Assembly (NCBI GenBank): GCA_963682175.1
Contig: OY821782.1
Span: 32,075,741-32,139,740, forward strand
DNA from: Triglochin maritima
Lineage: Eukaryota; Streptophyta; Magnoliopsida; Alismatales; Juncaginaceae
DNA: 64,000 nt
Direction of reading: 5' to 3'
Made by a program: the position numbers and the translations under genes. A model generated the notes under the pieces. It ran no database searches. It was not told the DNA's origin and saw nothing but the letters and a program-made list of their open reading frames with translations. Shown piece by piece: positions 1-11,568 of the stretch (position 1 is the first letter of the stretch; each line of letters starts with the position of its first letter).

Positions 1-2708
1 GTCTTCAATTACATCATAATAGGACATGTCGGCGTATACATGATTCTTGTCTTTAGAACTAGACACATGCCAAGACTTTGCGATTAAGGTGACACCACTA
101 TTCTGAACAACACGTTTCGTATCTTCACAAACTGTGTAGAAAGAATATCCATTGATATCATAACCACTGTAACTTACAACAACAGAATGCGGACCATAGG
201 CCAACCACTGTATTGTCTCAGAAACATCATGCTTGTAAGCCAGATTTTTGAACCAAGAGATGAATTTTTTTTGTGACTATTAATTACTTGTTGATCACTC
301 CACAAAGGATTTCTTTCATTTAGAAACTTCATGTGTTCATTTAGGTAAGGTGAACTTCATTAGAATTGCACAACACATAAAAATATGTTGTCATTAAGTC
401 CTCGCCATTTGGATTTAACATTTCCATCCAACGTGTCCCTTTACCATCGGCACGTTTATCATGACGATTCTTCGGAAGTCCAACAATTTTGGTGTTTGCT
501 AGGTATCCAGTGCAAAATTCGATAACCTCCTCAGCTATGTATCCTTCAACAATACTAACATCTGATCTTTGACGATTTTTGTAAAAACCTTTCAACACTT
601 TCATGTAACGCCCGAAAAGATACATCCACCTTAAAAAAACTGGTCCACACATTTTAACTTCTCTAACCAAATGAATAACTAGATGAATCATAATGTCGAA
701 AAAAGCAGGGGGAAAAAACATCTCCAACTGGCATAATGTCACCACAATTTCATTCCGCAACTTATCTAACTGCACGTGATCGACCACTTTACTGCAAATC
801 TTATTGAAAAAGGAAAACAACTTTATTATTGCATGTCTAACATCTTTCGGTAACATGGATCTCAGTGCTACCGGTAACAACTACTGTATTAAAGTGTGAC
901 AATCGTGAGACTTCATCCCCACAAGTTTCAAATCCTTCATAACAACAAGACTACTGATATTTGAAGAATAACCTTGTGGAATCCTTACATCGTGCAAACA
1001 CTGACAGAGAATTCTTTTCTCATTTCTAGACAATGTATAACTAGCTGGAGGTAAGTAATTCCGGTCTCCTTTCTTTTCTGGTGCCAGCATTGCTCGTATA
1101 CCAATATCAACAAGATCAAGTCTTGCATTATATCCATCTTTGGTTTTACCAAGTATGTTCAACAGAGTGCCAAGAAGACTATCACAAACGTTTTTCTCTA
1201 CGTGCATCCCATCAATACAATGTCTAACTTTTAAAGTTTTCCAGTAAGGGAGATCAAAAATATGGATCTTTTTTTCCAACTACTTTTGTTGTTTGCTCGT
1301 TTGTACGGTTTTCCAAATTGACATTCAATGTTCATTACACATTCGTACACCTTTTCGACGCTGATTTCAACTGGCGGATTCTGAAACTCCTGTTTTCCGT
1401 TAAATGTCTTCTTCAACCTACGATAAGGATGAGAGTTCGGCAAAAATCTTCGATGACCAAGATAGACAATCTTAGAACCATTAACTAGTTGCAAAGAGCA
1501 TGTATTTTCTTCGCAAATTGGACAAGCTTTATGACATTTGACTGAATATCCAGACAGATTACCATAAGATGGAAAATCATTAATCGTGCAAAATATCATT
1601 GCCCGCATTACGAACGACTCCTGACGATAAGAATAAAAAACTGACACTCCGTCATCCAACAATCTCTTTAGGTCATCAATTAAAGGTCTTAAATACACAT
1701 CGATGTCATTTCCAGGTTGTTTCAGACCAGAAATCATTAAGGACAACATGATATATTTGTGTTTCATGCATAACCACAGGGGCAGATTGTAAATTACAAG
1801 CTGAACATGCCAAGAACTGTGAATGCTACTCAAACTACCAAAATGATTCATTCCGTTAGTACAGAGTCCAACTCATATATTCCTGGATTCTTCACCAAAC
1901 ACAGGAAAGTCGAAATCTATTTTTTTTCCACTGAGGTGAATCTGCAAGGTGACGTAGCAACTGATCATTTGGTTTCTCACGATCAGCATGCCATGTCATG
2001 TTCTTGGAATCCTCCTTACCCACAAACAAACGTTTAAGCCTTGGTATTATCAGAAACATTACATGGTATCATCAGCCTCTTCATTGTGGTTTGGTCCACT
2101 ACGTTTCATTTTGTATCTTGAAACATTACACCTGGGACAGGATTGTAAGTTTTCAAACTCACCCCTATACAATATACAATCGTTCAGGCATGCGTGTATC
2201 TTCCTATATTCCATTCCCATCGGACACAACACTTTCTTAGCATCATAAGTTCTATCTGGCAACTCATTATCATCCAGAAGCATCTCTTTTAATAACTTCA
2301 ACATTGATGTGAAACTCACATCGGACCAACCATTTCCAGCTTTTAAATCGTATAACTTCAACACCGCTGACAATCTAGTGAATTTGGTACAATTCTTATA
2401 CAATGGCTTCTCATTGTCACTCAACAAATTACCAAGTAAATCAGGGTTGGACGAAAACTTTTCAGCCAATCCTGAATCATTTCCTCTAAGTGATCTTTCA
2501 CACTAATGTGTTCTCCATCATTCTTGGAACAACTAAATGATTCATTTTCGCCGTGCCATATCCACCGTCTGTAATTTGGGTCGAAACCTTTCTCAAACAA
2601 ATGATCTTTCATTTTCCGAAAAGTGAGCACTGACATATTATGACACTTATTGCACGGGCAATACGCCATGTCGTTGTCTTTCATTTTCTTGGAATGTTTT
2701 TTTGGCAA
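1..2708 (-). pseudogene. TNP2-like CACTA transposase, degenerate (element A)
   Basis: The conserved plant TNP2 order is readable on the minus strand across several frames. It starts with a Cys-rich N-terminal transposase-associated domain (2708-2421, with CPCNKC and the WIWHGE segment). Next come a zinc-ribbon-like stretch with CLNDCILY and CPRCNVSRYK (2469-2059), the Transposase_21 core (1851-881, with the CPICEEN knuckle and MHVEKNVCDSLLG), DUF4218 (880-341, with PPAFFDIMIHLVIHLV), and the start of DUF4216 (340-1). The reading frame breaks near 2440, between 2059 and 1851, and near 1280. An in-frame TAG at about 878-880 replaces a Gln codon in the usual LMQQLLPVA context. The ATG at 2708 is the first in the N-terminal frame. 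The family supplies the catalytic transposase in trans; this copy cannot make a full protein. Confidence 0.85.
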
Positions 2709-2819
2709 CCTCTAAGAACATATTCACTCTGTTCTCATACTCATCACTCAATTTGTTTGAAACAATCCACTCTCAATCCATTTCAATCTAAACATTAGCA
2801 AAAATGATAGTTATTATTG

Positions 2820-4237
2820 GAGAAAATAAATAAAATTTCAATTTAAAAGAATGTGTTCGTAGATGAGAAGATTCGGAGACATTAAGATGAGAAAAGAATG
2901 TCTCAGAGGAGAGGAGATGAAGTCCTTAATCTAGCGTGGGAATAAGGATGGTTAGAAACCTAACTAAGCAATCAAGGCCAAAACAAGCCTAAAGTCCACT
3001 ATAAGTCCTTAGTAAGAGATGATGCCTAACTTCGAGGTGCCATCGATGACCACTAGTCTGTAGGAAATCAAGAACCTGGTGGTCCCTAATATCTCAGGGA
3101 GACTAGATGGGCAACGACGTTTAGGCCGAAACGGTCTTAAACATCGAGGACCACTAATCTGTAGGAAATCAAGAACCCGGAGGTTCCTAAAATCTCAGGG
3201 AGACTAGATGGGCAACGACATTCAGCCATAACGGTCTTAAACAGTTTCCTCTCCTTAATGCGTCCGAAAATCCTAGGGGCCAACGTCTAATTGATTTTGT
3301 TAAGGCTCTTTTATTAAGTGGTTTTTGGGCCAAGGAAAGCGTGATGAAATCCCCCACCTCATCTCCTATAGATGACTGCCCCCTAAGTGTTTTTCATACC
3401 TTAATCTAACAAAAAACACACCAAACAAACACTCACATCACTCTTGTTCCAATGCAAGTCCTACTAACTAATGCGTGCTTTCTAATGAATGATGAGTGAA
3501 AGATAGTACGTACCTTACGCCAGCAATCTACGACAGAAATCGTAAATAAATAATAAATACGATGAATGCAAATCCTATATGATGAATGACTTAGCAAATA
3601 TTGTCTAATTTTTGCTTTGGGTTATTAAAGGCCAACTTGTTTAAGGGGGTTGATGAGTTAAAAATCAAAACTTTTCTAAATAAAAGAATATCTTAAGCAT
3701 AAATAAACATTTAACTAAATAAACATGTAACTAAATAAACATTTAAAATTTAGAATTGAATGTTTATTAGGGTCTCATTTGAATCCAAGTTACTAGTAAT
3801 TGTTTCAAAATTTCTTTAGATAATTCACATTAAAAAATTAGTTTCAAGTCAAACTCAAACAAATTGAAACTTAGCCGCACTTGACGTGATGAGCTCAAGT
3901 TAACTTGATTAAATTAGAAGTTCTAGTTTCACCTACCTACGTCTTTTATTTCGCTCATATTCACATGACAAGCCAAATAAATATTTTGCTTAGCATAACC
4001 ACGTCTAATTTAAGAGTATCAACATCCATAAATATGGCCAAAACAAATTGTTGTGATGCAATATAACGTAATTAAAAATACAAATACATGATATGGTTAT
4101 AAATCGATGCTATATTTAAAAATATGGTTTGAATATAAAGATGTGGATTACATTAGCTCAAGATCAGGAGAGTATTGATGCAAGTAAACCATAATCAAGA
4201 GAGTATTAGCTCAAGATCAGGAGAGTATTGATGCAAG
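2820..4237 (-). repeat. Reverse-oriented Ty3/gypsy untranslated-leader debris within element A intron
   Basis: No gene is visible here. The part from about 2940 to 3420 is the reverse complement of a diverged copy of the gypsy leader at about 16200-16600. Shared landmarks include the GGTGGGGGATTTCATCA block, the neighbouring CTTTCCTTGGCCC-type block, and the text around ATTTTCGGACGCATTAAGG. It is therefore an old fragment of the same or a related gypsy element in the opposite orientation. The stretch from 3500 to 4140 is AT-rich with nothing recognised. At 4150-4237 a phrase around CTCAAGATCAGGAGAGTATT is repeated, a small local duplication immediately before the solo LTR. Confidence 0.55.
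3044..3244. repeat. 101-bp tandem duplication inside gypsy leader debris
   Basis: Two adjacent diverged copies begin at 3044 and 3145. Both carry ACCACTARTCTGTAGGAAAT, then TCTCAGGGAGACTAGATGGG, and end in AACGGTCTTAAACA. The period is 101 bases. The copies differ at scattered positions, so the duplication is not recent. Confidence 0.75.
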
Positions 4238-4242
4238 AAAAC

Positions 4243-5803
4243 TGATTGACATCATTTCATGCTCATATTTGTATCTTATATCCATTATCTTACACCTAAG
4301 CAATGCTACGTGACGAGTTTTATGTTTAGTTTTCAGGAATAAAGAGGTTTGAAGAGAAGAGCCATGAAAGGACCCAAAAGCTGGGAAAAATGACTGAATG
4401 GTGAGATCTAGGGACCAAGATGCAAGGGAGAAGGACCTGAATGTAAGACAGAAGGACCTAAGAGCAAAACAGGATACTCCACACCATCATGGGGAGTATT
4501 TTACCAATTCTATTCGGGTCGGAGCTCCAACAAGTCGAGTAACCGCATCAAAGACCAACAATACCAGAAAGCAAAGCCCACAACAAATTCCAACACGATC
4601 CGACAATTTTGGACCGCCAATTGGCGGTCTTGGACCGCTAATTGGCGGTCCATATTGCTCAGGATCCGTCGAAATTTCTCCTGGACTTGTATTAATGTTC
4701 GTTTAGGCTATTTTTGGTATTGGTTTAGTCCCACATCGGGGGATTGTCCCCGATTAGCTTTTTCCATGCTTATAAATAGAACTCTTCACCTTCCATTGTA
4801 ATTACCCATTGCTTGGTGGCATTCTCTCTACTAAGGAGTGAGCCTTGAAGCAAAAACTCAAGGTGGAGAAGAATGCTACCTTCAATGTGAGTCATTTTGT
4901 TAATAAAATAATTCTTCTAGTTTCTTTAAATCTTGTCTTTTAATTTGTGCATGTTTGTTTAGTCTTTCCTTTCCTTTTATGTTTCTTTAATGCTTCTTGC
5001 CTTCTTAGTTAACTTTCATTTCAGTATTATGCTTTCTTTGCTTAGTCTAATCAGTAGTGTAATGAGTAGTGAGTAGTTCCATCCCCATTTGGGGGGTGGA
5101 GAAATATGTGATATAATCATGTAGTGTATTAAGTGTGTGTTATTTTTATCCCTTGAGCTTTATATGATTTCCATAACCATCTAATGGGTCTCCACTCTTA
5201 TCTTTGATAGGCTAATGCTCTTGAATGAAGCTTAGCTTATGCTTTGATTAGTGGACCTATTTTATGGGGAATGATAAGGTTAGGATATGGATGAAGTTAA
5301 TGTTGGAAACACAATTTGTAGTGTATGTGCTCTTCTTGCCTTTACCTTAGCTAATGTCTTGTATGTTTTAATGATGTAGTGAAATCTTAATTCATGTAGA
5401 GGCATAGTAGGGTATAGTCTTTATACTTGAGTTCATGTAGCTTCATTCCAATTATTGTCTTGTATGTTTTAATGATGTAGTCATATCTTAATTCATGTGG
5501 AGGCAAAGTTGGATGTAGTTTTATGATTTCATGCACTACATGTTGTGAGGAGCTTAATGAACACACACACACTTCTTTATGTTCACATTATTTCTCTACC
5601 CCCTTTGGGGTTTAGTTTTCTTGCTTTTCTTCCATTTCCATTTGCATCTTAGTGTAGTTTAGTGTAACCAACCTTTCTCTCTTTCTTTTACCTCTCGCCT
5701 TCGAACAAACCAAGTGTCGACACACCTCCCAGTGGACGACCCGTATTTGCCACCGCTTCAACGCGGCCGTGCACTTGCGGTAGAAATATAAAACGATCAA
5801 TCA
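4243..5803 (+). mobile_element. Solo LTR of a Ty3/gypsy-type element (copy 1), target duplication AAAAC
   Basis: This 1561-bp solo LTR starts TGATTGACATC and ends ACGATCAATCA, so its ends are the inverted hexamers TGATTG and CAATCA. It is flanked by AAAAC at 4238-4242 and at 5804-5808, a perfect 5-bp target duplication. A TATA box (TATAAATA, 4771-4778) lies after two palindromic repeats of the CCGCCAATTGGCGG type (4611-4651). The 3' end has the sequence GTGCACTTGCGG, shared with the LTR end just upstream of the primer site at 15632, which ties it to that gypsy element. Related LTRs lie at 39679-41222 and 42879-44425. Small open frames inside it are not genes. A solo LTR results from recombination between the two LTRs of a full element. 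Confidence 0.9.
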
Positions 5804-5992
5804 AAAACCAAAATGTCAAGTTTAACTACAAATCACGAAAATAAGAATATATTCAAGATTAAAACCAAAAAATCGAAATGTTGCATTCACCAACAATAAA
5901 CGAGAGGAGAAGTTTACTAACATAGAAAAGAATCGTTACTACAAGAAAAAACCGAAAATAAACCAACAAATATTAACTTAACACTTACATTG

Positions 5993-6180
5993 GTTAGTAT
6001 CTGGAGGAAGACGGAGGAAGAAGGAGAAGAGGGCCGGAGAAGGGGAGGAGAGGTTGGGACATCGCTGCGGTGCCGGAGAAGGTGCAGATTGGTCGGAGAT
6101 TGGTCGCGGAGGAGGGTTCGGTCACGGGACGGCTAGGGTTTGGGTGGGTTTTCGTCTGAAATGAATGACAGAAAATGCGT
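5993..6180 (-). other. Untranslated first exon of CACTA A transposase gene
   Basis: On the minus strand this block is C-rich, begins near ACCCAAACCCTAGCCG, contains no long frame and ends CCAATG followed by GTAAGT-like TAAGTG. That looks like a plant 5' untranslated exon with a splice donor. It lies between the subterminal repeats and the coding part, where TNP2 genes commonly carry a leader exon. The splice site is inferred from sequence only. Confidence 0.45.
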
Positions 6181-6189
6181 ATGTTTGAT

Positions 6190-6546
6190 TTCTTTAAGAC
6201 CTATAGACGTCGGATGTTATAGACGGTCGATGTCTATACTTTGACGTATATATGTAGGGGGGTATAGACGTCGGCCGTCTATAACATCCGACGTCTAAAT
6301 GTCGACGTCTATACCCTATAGACGTCGGATGCACAGGGTATTCCAACAACCAACGTCTATGGGTCGACGTCTATACCCTATAGACGTCGGATAAACGTGG
6401 TATTCCAATAGCCGACGTCTATAGTACAACATAGACGTCGGCCTTGGTAATGACCGACGTCTATGCTATCTTCTCCCTACTAGACGTCGGCTGTTATAAC
6501 AACTGACGTCTATTGGGCGACGAGTAAAGCATATTCTGCACTAGTG
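6190..6546 (-). repeat. CACTA A subterminal repeats and terminal inverted repeat
   Basis: The block holds many head-to-head and tandem copies of TAGACGTCGG and its reverse complement CCGACGTCTA, spaced by short linkers, and ends in the terminus TATTCTGCACTAGTG. In En/Spm, subterminal repeats of this kind bind the regulatory transposon protein. The palindromic GACGTC core gives every unit two half sites. Confidence 0.8.
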
Positions 6547-7089
6547 ATACCACCTAGGTTTCAATATTTTCTAATAGTTTATATCCCAACATGTTCATTT
6601 ACATATATATTGCGCCTGAATATCTATTCAACTTGTTATTGTATGAGATTTCTTAATCAGTCAAGATTACTGGTATGGACAAAGTACTTCATTCTATAGA
6701 TTTATGATATTTAATAGTAATTTATTATTCATGTTTAGGGGTGAGTGAAATCCTATTGCTAGAATCAACAATATTATATACATAAGGTGCAAACTGTATA
6801 TTTTTGTTTGGCCGAGACAATACATTATATATATATAGTAATTCTCCAATGAGCCGAAACTTAATCTAACTATGTTAAGACTCTACCATATCTATCATTC
6901 ATCTTAAATTGTAAGGTGGATTACGATAGGACGGTTATGCTAATAAAATAATATAACAGTGGATATTAACTATAGATTAACCATAATTAAATCTAATAGT
7001 AAGATTGTAGGGAACTTAAACAATTAAGATGAGCCTCAAGCTCACTAGATCTTGGCTATATATATTTGTTTTTTTTCGTTTCGAGGGAG
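6547..7089. other. Unassigned AT-rich interval
   Basis: I see no coding motif, terminal repeat or duplicated block here. It follows the CACTA A terminus directly, so its left edge is the flank of that insertion. Confidence 0.4.
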
Positions 7090-7500
7090 CATAAAAGTCA
7101 TTGTATTAAAAATAAACCTACATCATGGTACAGAGTGTGTCGTTTGATTAACACAAGACAATTGCGATCTAGCTAAGCCTAAAGCCTGTTGAGTCCAACA
7201 TGATGATGTAGATGTTCAGTTTGATATATTAATATTCCGCAACGTTCTTTCCAAGCAAACCAACACCCACTTAGCACTGTAATGGCCGTGAAATATGATG
7301 ACGAATCTTGGGTAAGCCACTTTATATTTTGTAGAGGAGCTTTGATAGATATTCGGGAAGGGCATGTCTCTGGATTGCGATGGCAGTAAACCGAATATAT
7401 ATGGATCAGAATATGGGCGAATTAATATTGTGTTTTCAACAAGAATTTTGTACGCTTGTTTAACCACATAAGTAGTTGACTTCATGGGTCCAAATACTAA
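7090..7500 (-). pseudogene. L1-type LINE ORF2 C-terminal fragment (tentative)
   Basis: Read on the minus strand in shifting frames, this stretch has a VKQAYKILVEN segment, like the start of the zf-RVT domain that follows LINE reverse transcriptases. Further on it has a tryptophan-rich LSGCWFAWKERCG segment, like the end of that domain. It ends toward 7071-7078 in a short A-run on the minus strand, compatible with a LINE 3' end. A better-supported LINE piece of the same orientation, covering the upstream part of ORF2, is at 13930-14525. The two could be one LINE split by the LTR insertions between them. The match is weak and read by eye. Confidence 0.4.
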
Positions 7501-7539
7501 GCTGGTGGACTTGATGGTGTTGGAAGTGGGAGTATGAGG

Positions 7540-9252
7540 TATGCATCAACAACGGAAAAAAAATTAAAATTTTAAACATACAATCAACACGAGGATGTTA
7601 CCGGAAGAAAACAAGAACACCAGGTGCACCACAATATATATATATATATAATATTGGAGTTTCCAAAAGTGTGATTAAATCAAAAGATAACAATTGAAAT
7701 GTACATGTAATCACTACAACCTCCAAAATGGGAAAAATCAGGATCCAGCCCCAGACATGCTCCTCCGCAGTCACCACCTCCTACCGCCGTTCACGACCTG
7801 AACTGCAACATAAAACTATGTCAGAGTTTCCCATAAGGAACCCCGTATGCCAAACTTAACACATAAATGAACTAAACAACTACAAACATGGTATGATATG
7901 AATTGCAATAAAATAGACATCGTCGTCACACTGGGTCTCAGGGATCACTCTCCCAGCCACAACAGACACGAACCACAACGGGACTCCAGAGTCCTCACAC
8001 CCAACACCCACACGTGCCCCAGGCAACACAACCGGAACATCCTCAGCCAACAACCCGAACTACATATCACTATCAGGCCGACAATGTTCGTACCGTTGCC
8101 CTTAAAGGCCGAGGACCCGTTGACCTCAAAGGTCGGGGACCTGTTGCCCTCAAAGTTGATCCGAGGAATCACTATCAGGCCGGCAATGTCTGTACCATTG
8201 TCCCAAAAAGGCTGGGGACCCGTTGCCCCCAAGCTGATTCCACACACAAAAAAACTGAGCAAAAACGGTCGACCAAAACAATATAAGAATAAATTACCCA
8301 ACGGTCGAACGGTAAAGGGAACCCAGTCGACCGAAATAAAGCAGTAAATTCAGAATAGAAAAACGAATAAAATTAGTCGACCGAAACTACATTGGATCGA
8401 AAAAACTTATGTTTTCTCAAGTCATCAGTTGAACAAAAATCACAGGGCGGTCGACTAATTTGAGGTCTACACCTCCAACCGACTTAAAATAGTGAATTCG
8501 GTCGAACGACAAAGGGGACATGGTCGACCGAAAACACCCAAAGCCTTCCTAACAAGCTTGACCGGTATATCGCACGAAGCATCGTTCGACTGGTGCAAGG
8601 CAAAACTCCTAAAATTTAATTAACAACTGTCGACCGTATCACCAACCGATCGACCGAAAGCAGCAGAAATCTGCTGTACAGAACAGTTGACGAGCCTTTC
8701 GGCCCACCGTCGACCACTCAAACACTGACACAATCATAGGTGGGCATAAAAGCAAAGTTTGACATACCTTGAAGGCTTGAAGAAACCTTCGTTGATCTAA
8801 CGATGAGTGCTTCAATGATCTAGCCAAACTCCGACGAACTTTGCACGATCGAAGACCACCTCTACGATGATTGAACCGAGCTCTTCTTCTCCTTCACTTC
8901 TTCCCCGACTTCACCAACAAACACCTCCAGAGCTGAGAGGGAGAGACAGATTGAGAGTGGGAAGAAAAAGAATGAGTGAGACAAGTTTTAGCTTAAATAA
9001 CCCTCATCTCCTTCTCAACCAATCACAACCCTCCAACCATTCCATCACCATACTTCCTCCACATTCTGGACACGATCTGGACAAACATTCTGGACACACA
9101 TTCTATACATGTTCTGGACACACACATTCTGGACATGTTATGGACACGATCTGGACACACATTCTGGACATGTTAGTTGTAACAATTGAAACTATTGTTC
9201 ATTCCTCTTCTCCGACAAGAACTCTGAAGTTGGGAAATTCGATTCTGTTACG
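7540..9252 (-). mobile_element. Degenerate gypsy-type LTR alpha (approximate ends)
   Basis: This minus-strand LTR resembles those at 9908 and 11569. It shares the block GGAAAAATCAGGATCCAGCC, then the CACCACCTCCTA region, and then an array of GGTCGACC-type palindromes (about 8260-8720). A purine-rich region (GAGAGGGAGAGACAG) follows, and a TATA-like TTATTTAAGC on the minus strand near 8990. The left edge at 7540 is chosen by alignment to the LTR beginning TGTAGCATCCCC. The right edge at a TTACG near 9252 is uncertain, and no target duplication was found. Open frames inside it, on both strands, are not genes. Confidence 0.55.
9060..9173 (+). repeat. Minisatellite, unit about ACATTCTGGACAC
   Basis: About eight irregular copies of a 12-20 bp phrase built on ATTCTGGACA, with variants CGATCTGGACA and TGTTCTGGACA, lie end to end in the upstream (U3) part of LTR alpha. 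No coding role is visible. Confidence 0.8.
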
Positions 9253-9907
9253 ATTTAGTGAAATTGATGTAACAAACTTGTTGGTTTGGTTATAACGAAT
9301 TTTCTTGTACTACCAATTGGTATAATAAGATTGAATGACCCCAATTTGGGTGTGATTTTGTTTTGCGTTGAAAAATTAGGAATAACCCAATTCGGAGCGT
9401 ACGAGTGCTTGAAACTCGATTCCTCTCTCCTTCTCCTTCCCCACCCCATTTCCGACCTTCCTCCATCGTTAATGTCGTATTATATGCGGAGGAGAGCACG
9501 GGCGAACCCCATGGCTACCGACGGGTATCCTGGAGGTATCAGTTGTCAGTCGTCCAGAAATCCGATTTCGATTAGTAAAATTTGTTTTGCTACAATCAAT
9601 CCCAAATCACACGGCCTAATAGACGGATCACGAACAGATTTGGATGGCCGTTAATGGCTCATTCACGTCGTCGCTCTGGTGTGGGGACCACAAACGCCTG
9701 GGTGTATTTGGGCAAATATGGCCGACTTGTAGGTATATATGTGGCAATACCAAAAATCCGGGTTTATATTGCCAATTTGGACACCTTAGAGATGTACTGT
9801 AGCAAAAGGCCCTATAAATAATATTACCATTGTGCAACTGCCAAGAAACAAGACCATAAAATCACCTTTAAGCTGAATAAACGAAGGCCAAGTTCACGAT
9901 TTGGATA
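9253..9907. other. Unassigned interval between two LTRs
   Basis: Short frames exist on both strands but none shows a recognisable motif. A CTATAAATAATA near 9812 resembles a TATA box. The block could be the residue of another LTR or of the LINE that the LTRs interrupt. Confidence 0.3.
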
Positions 9908-9977
9908 TGTATCGCCGCAAAACAGCGGAAACAATTAAAACTTTAAAAGATAGATATTAAGTACGAGGGACGCTACG

Positions 9978-9980
<3 letters not shown>

Positions 9981-10034
<54 letters not shown>
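9981..10034. repeat. TA dinucleotide microsatellite
   Basis: Twenty-seven uninterrupted TA units lie inside LTR beta. Confidence 0.95.
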
Positions 10035-10037
<3 letters not shown>

Positions 10038-11568
10038 GATGTCGGTATGATTACATCAACAAAAGATATACAACATATACAAGTGTAATCACGACAACCT
10101 CAAAATCGAGAAAAATAGGATCCGGTCCGGGTGCTCCCACTCTCACTCACCACCTCCTAAAGATGCTTACGACCTGAAATGCAACCATAAAACAATGCAT
10201 GTGTTTCCCATAAGAAAACCTTGTATGCCAAACTCCTAAATGCATGAATTAAACAAATACATGACATGATAAGAAAAAGCAATACATCAAAATTGTCACC
10301 GTCCAACTGGATTCTCGGGACCTCTCTCCCAACCATAGTTGACGCAACAACACGGGTCTCAATGGTCCTCACACCTCAACCCCACAACAACTCGTGCACA
10401 CAAGGCACCTGCCGGAAAATCATCAGCCACAGGTCTCAAGGGTCCTCTCACCCCAACCCCACCACAACTCGTGCACACAAAGCACCTGCCAAAAAATCAT
10501 CGACCAACAAACCACACATGCACACAAGGCACCCGCTCCTCAGAGCCACAACCACGATCTCTCTTAAGCCGGAATGTCCGTACCATCACCCCAAAACGGT
10601 CGGGAACCCATTGCCCTCAAGAAAATCAAACCCACCAACAACACCAACAACATATACAAAACGTGGCAGAAACGGTCGACCAAACACCACAACCGGTCGA
10701 CCGAAACCCCACAACCAACCCGGTTCCAACCGCAACAACAACCAACCGGTCGAATGGCAAAGGGGACCCGTTTGACCGAAAATATCCAGTAAAATCCACC
10801 TCTTGCTCGAAGAAGCACAAACGGTCAAACAAACCAGAAACACGGTTGACCGAAAAAAGGCAGTAAATTCAGATTTCGAAACAAATTAACCGGTCGACCA
10901 AAACAACAAACGGTCGAACAAACAATAAGTTCTCATAAGTCATCGGTCAAACGAAATCATAGGGTGGTCGACCATTTTGTGGTCTACACCCCCAACCGAC
11001 TTAAAACAGTGCTTCCGGTCGAACAACAAAGGGGTCCCGTTCGACCAAAAAATACCAGAGCCTGCATCTTCTTGCTCAAAATGCATAACCGGTCGACCAC
11101 ACAAGGGTAACGTTCGACCGTTGCGAGAGATCGACACCCAAAAACACTACATTCGGTTGACCGAATCAAGTACCGGTAGACCAAAACAGAGCAGAAACTC
11201 TGCTACACAACTTTGACGAGCCTCTCGGCCTACCGTCGACTACTCCTACACTCACTTTACCTAGATGAGCATAAAAGTAAAGCTTGACATACCTTTAAGG
11301 CTTGAAGAAACCTTAGAAGATCAACGACGAGCGTCTCCTCGCCAACTAGCTACCTCCGACGAATTCCTCCCGAGCAACGATCACCCCAACTTCGGCAAAC
11401 ACGACCTCAACTCCATGCACGATCTTCACCTGACCTAGCCGGAGCCTCAAGAAGCTTTAACGAAAAGACTAGAGAGTGAGAGAGAGAGAATTGAGAGTGA
11501 GAGACGAGTGAGAGAGAGAGGGAAAACAAACCTTTTATACTCCTTCCACAACCAATCTCAGTCGTCCA

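Larger units (their letters stand above)
1..6546 (-). mobile_element. CACTA (En/Spm-like) DNA transposon A, 5' portion; far end outside window
   Basis: This is one minus-strand element read from its terminus at 6546 down to base 1. It contains, in transcript order, the terminal motif TATTCTGCACTAGTG (6532-6546; CACTAGTGCAGAATA on the minus strand), subterminal repeats built on TAGACGTCGG and CCGACGTCTA (about 6190-6531), a GC-rich untranslated first exon (about 5993-6180), an intron, and a broken TNP2 transposase (1-2708). The intron has taken in retroelement debris and a solo LTR. CACTA elements move by cut-and-paste using TNP2, which acts at these repeats. The other terminus is left of the window, so the 3-bp target duplication cannot be checked. 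An identical 15-bp terminus occurs at 50145-50159, which shows a family relationship. Confidence 0.8.

Noticed and set aside
5387..5800. Minus-strand open frames of about 60 codons
   Set aside because: They lie in a solo LTR and have no domain similarity.
7898..8347. Plus-strand open frame of 149 codons and neighbours
   Set aside because: It lies inside LTR alpha; composition is low-complexity and no domain is visible. The same applies to frames at 10266-10866 and 12171-13495.
8260..8720. Evenly distributed short repeats that resemble a CRISPR array
   Set aside because: The motif is a 9-base palindrome at irregular spacing inside a plant LTR, with no leader or cas genes; the context is eukaryotic.
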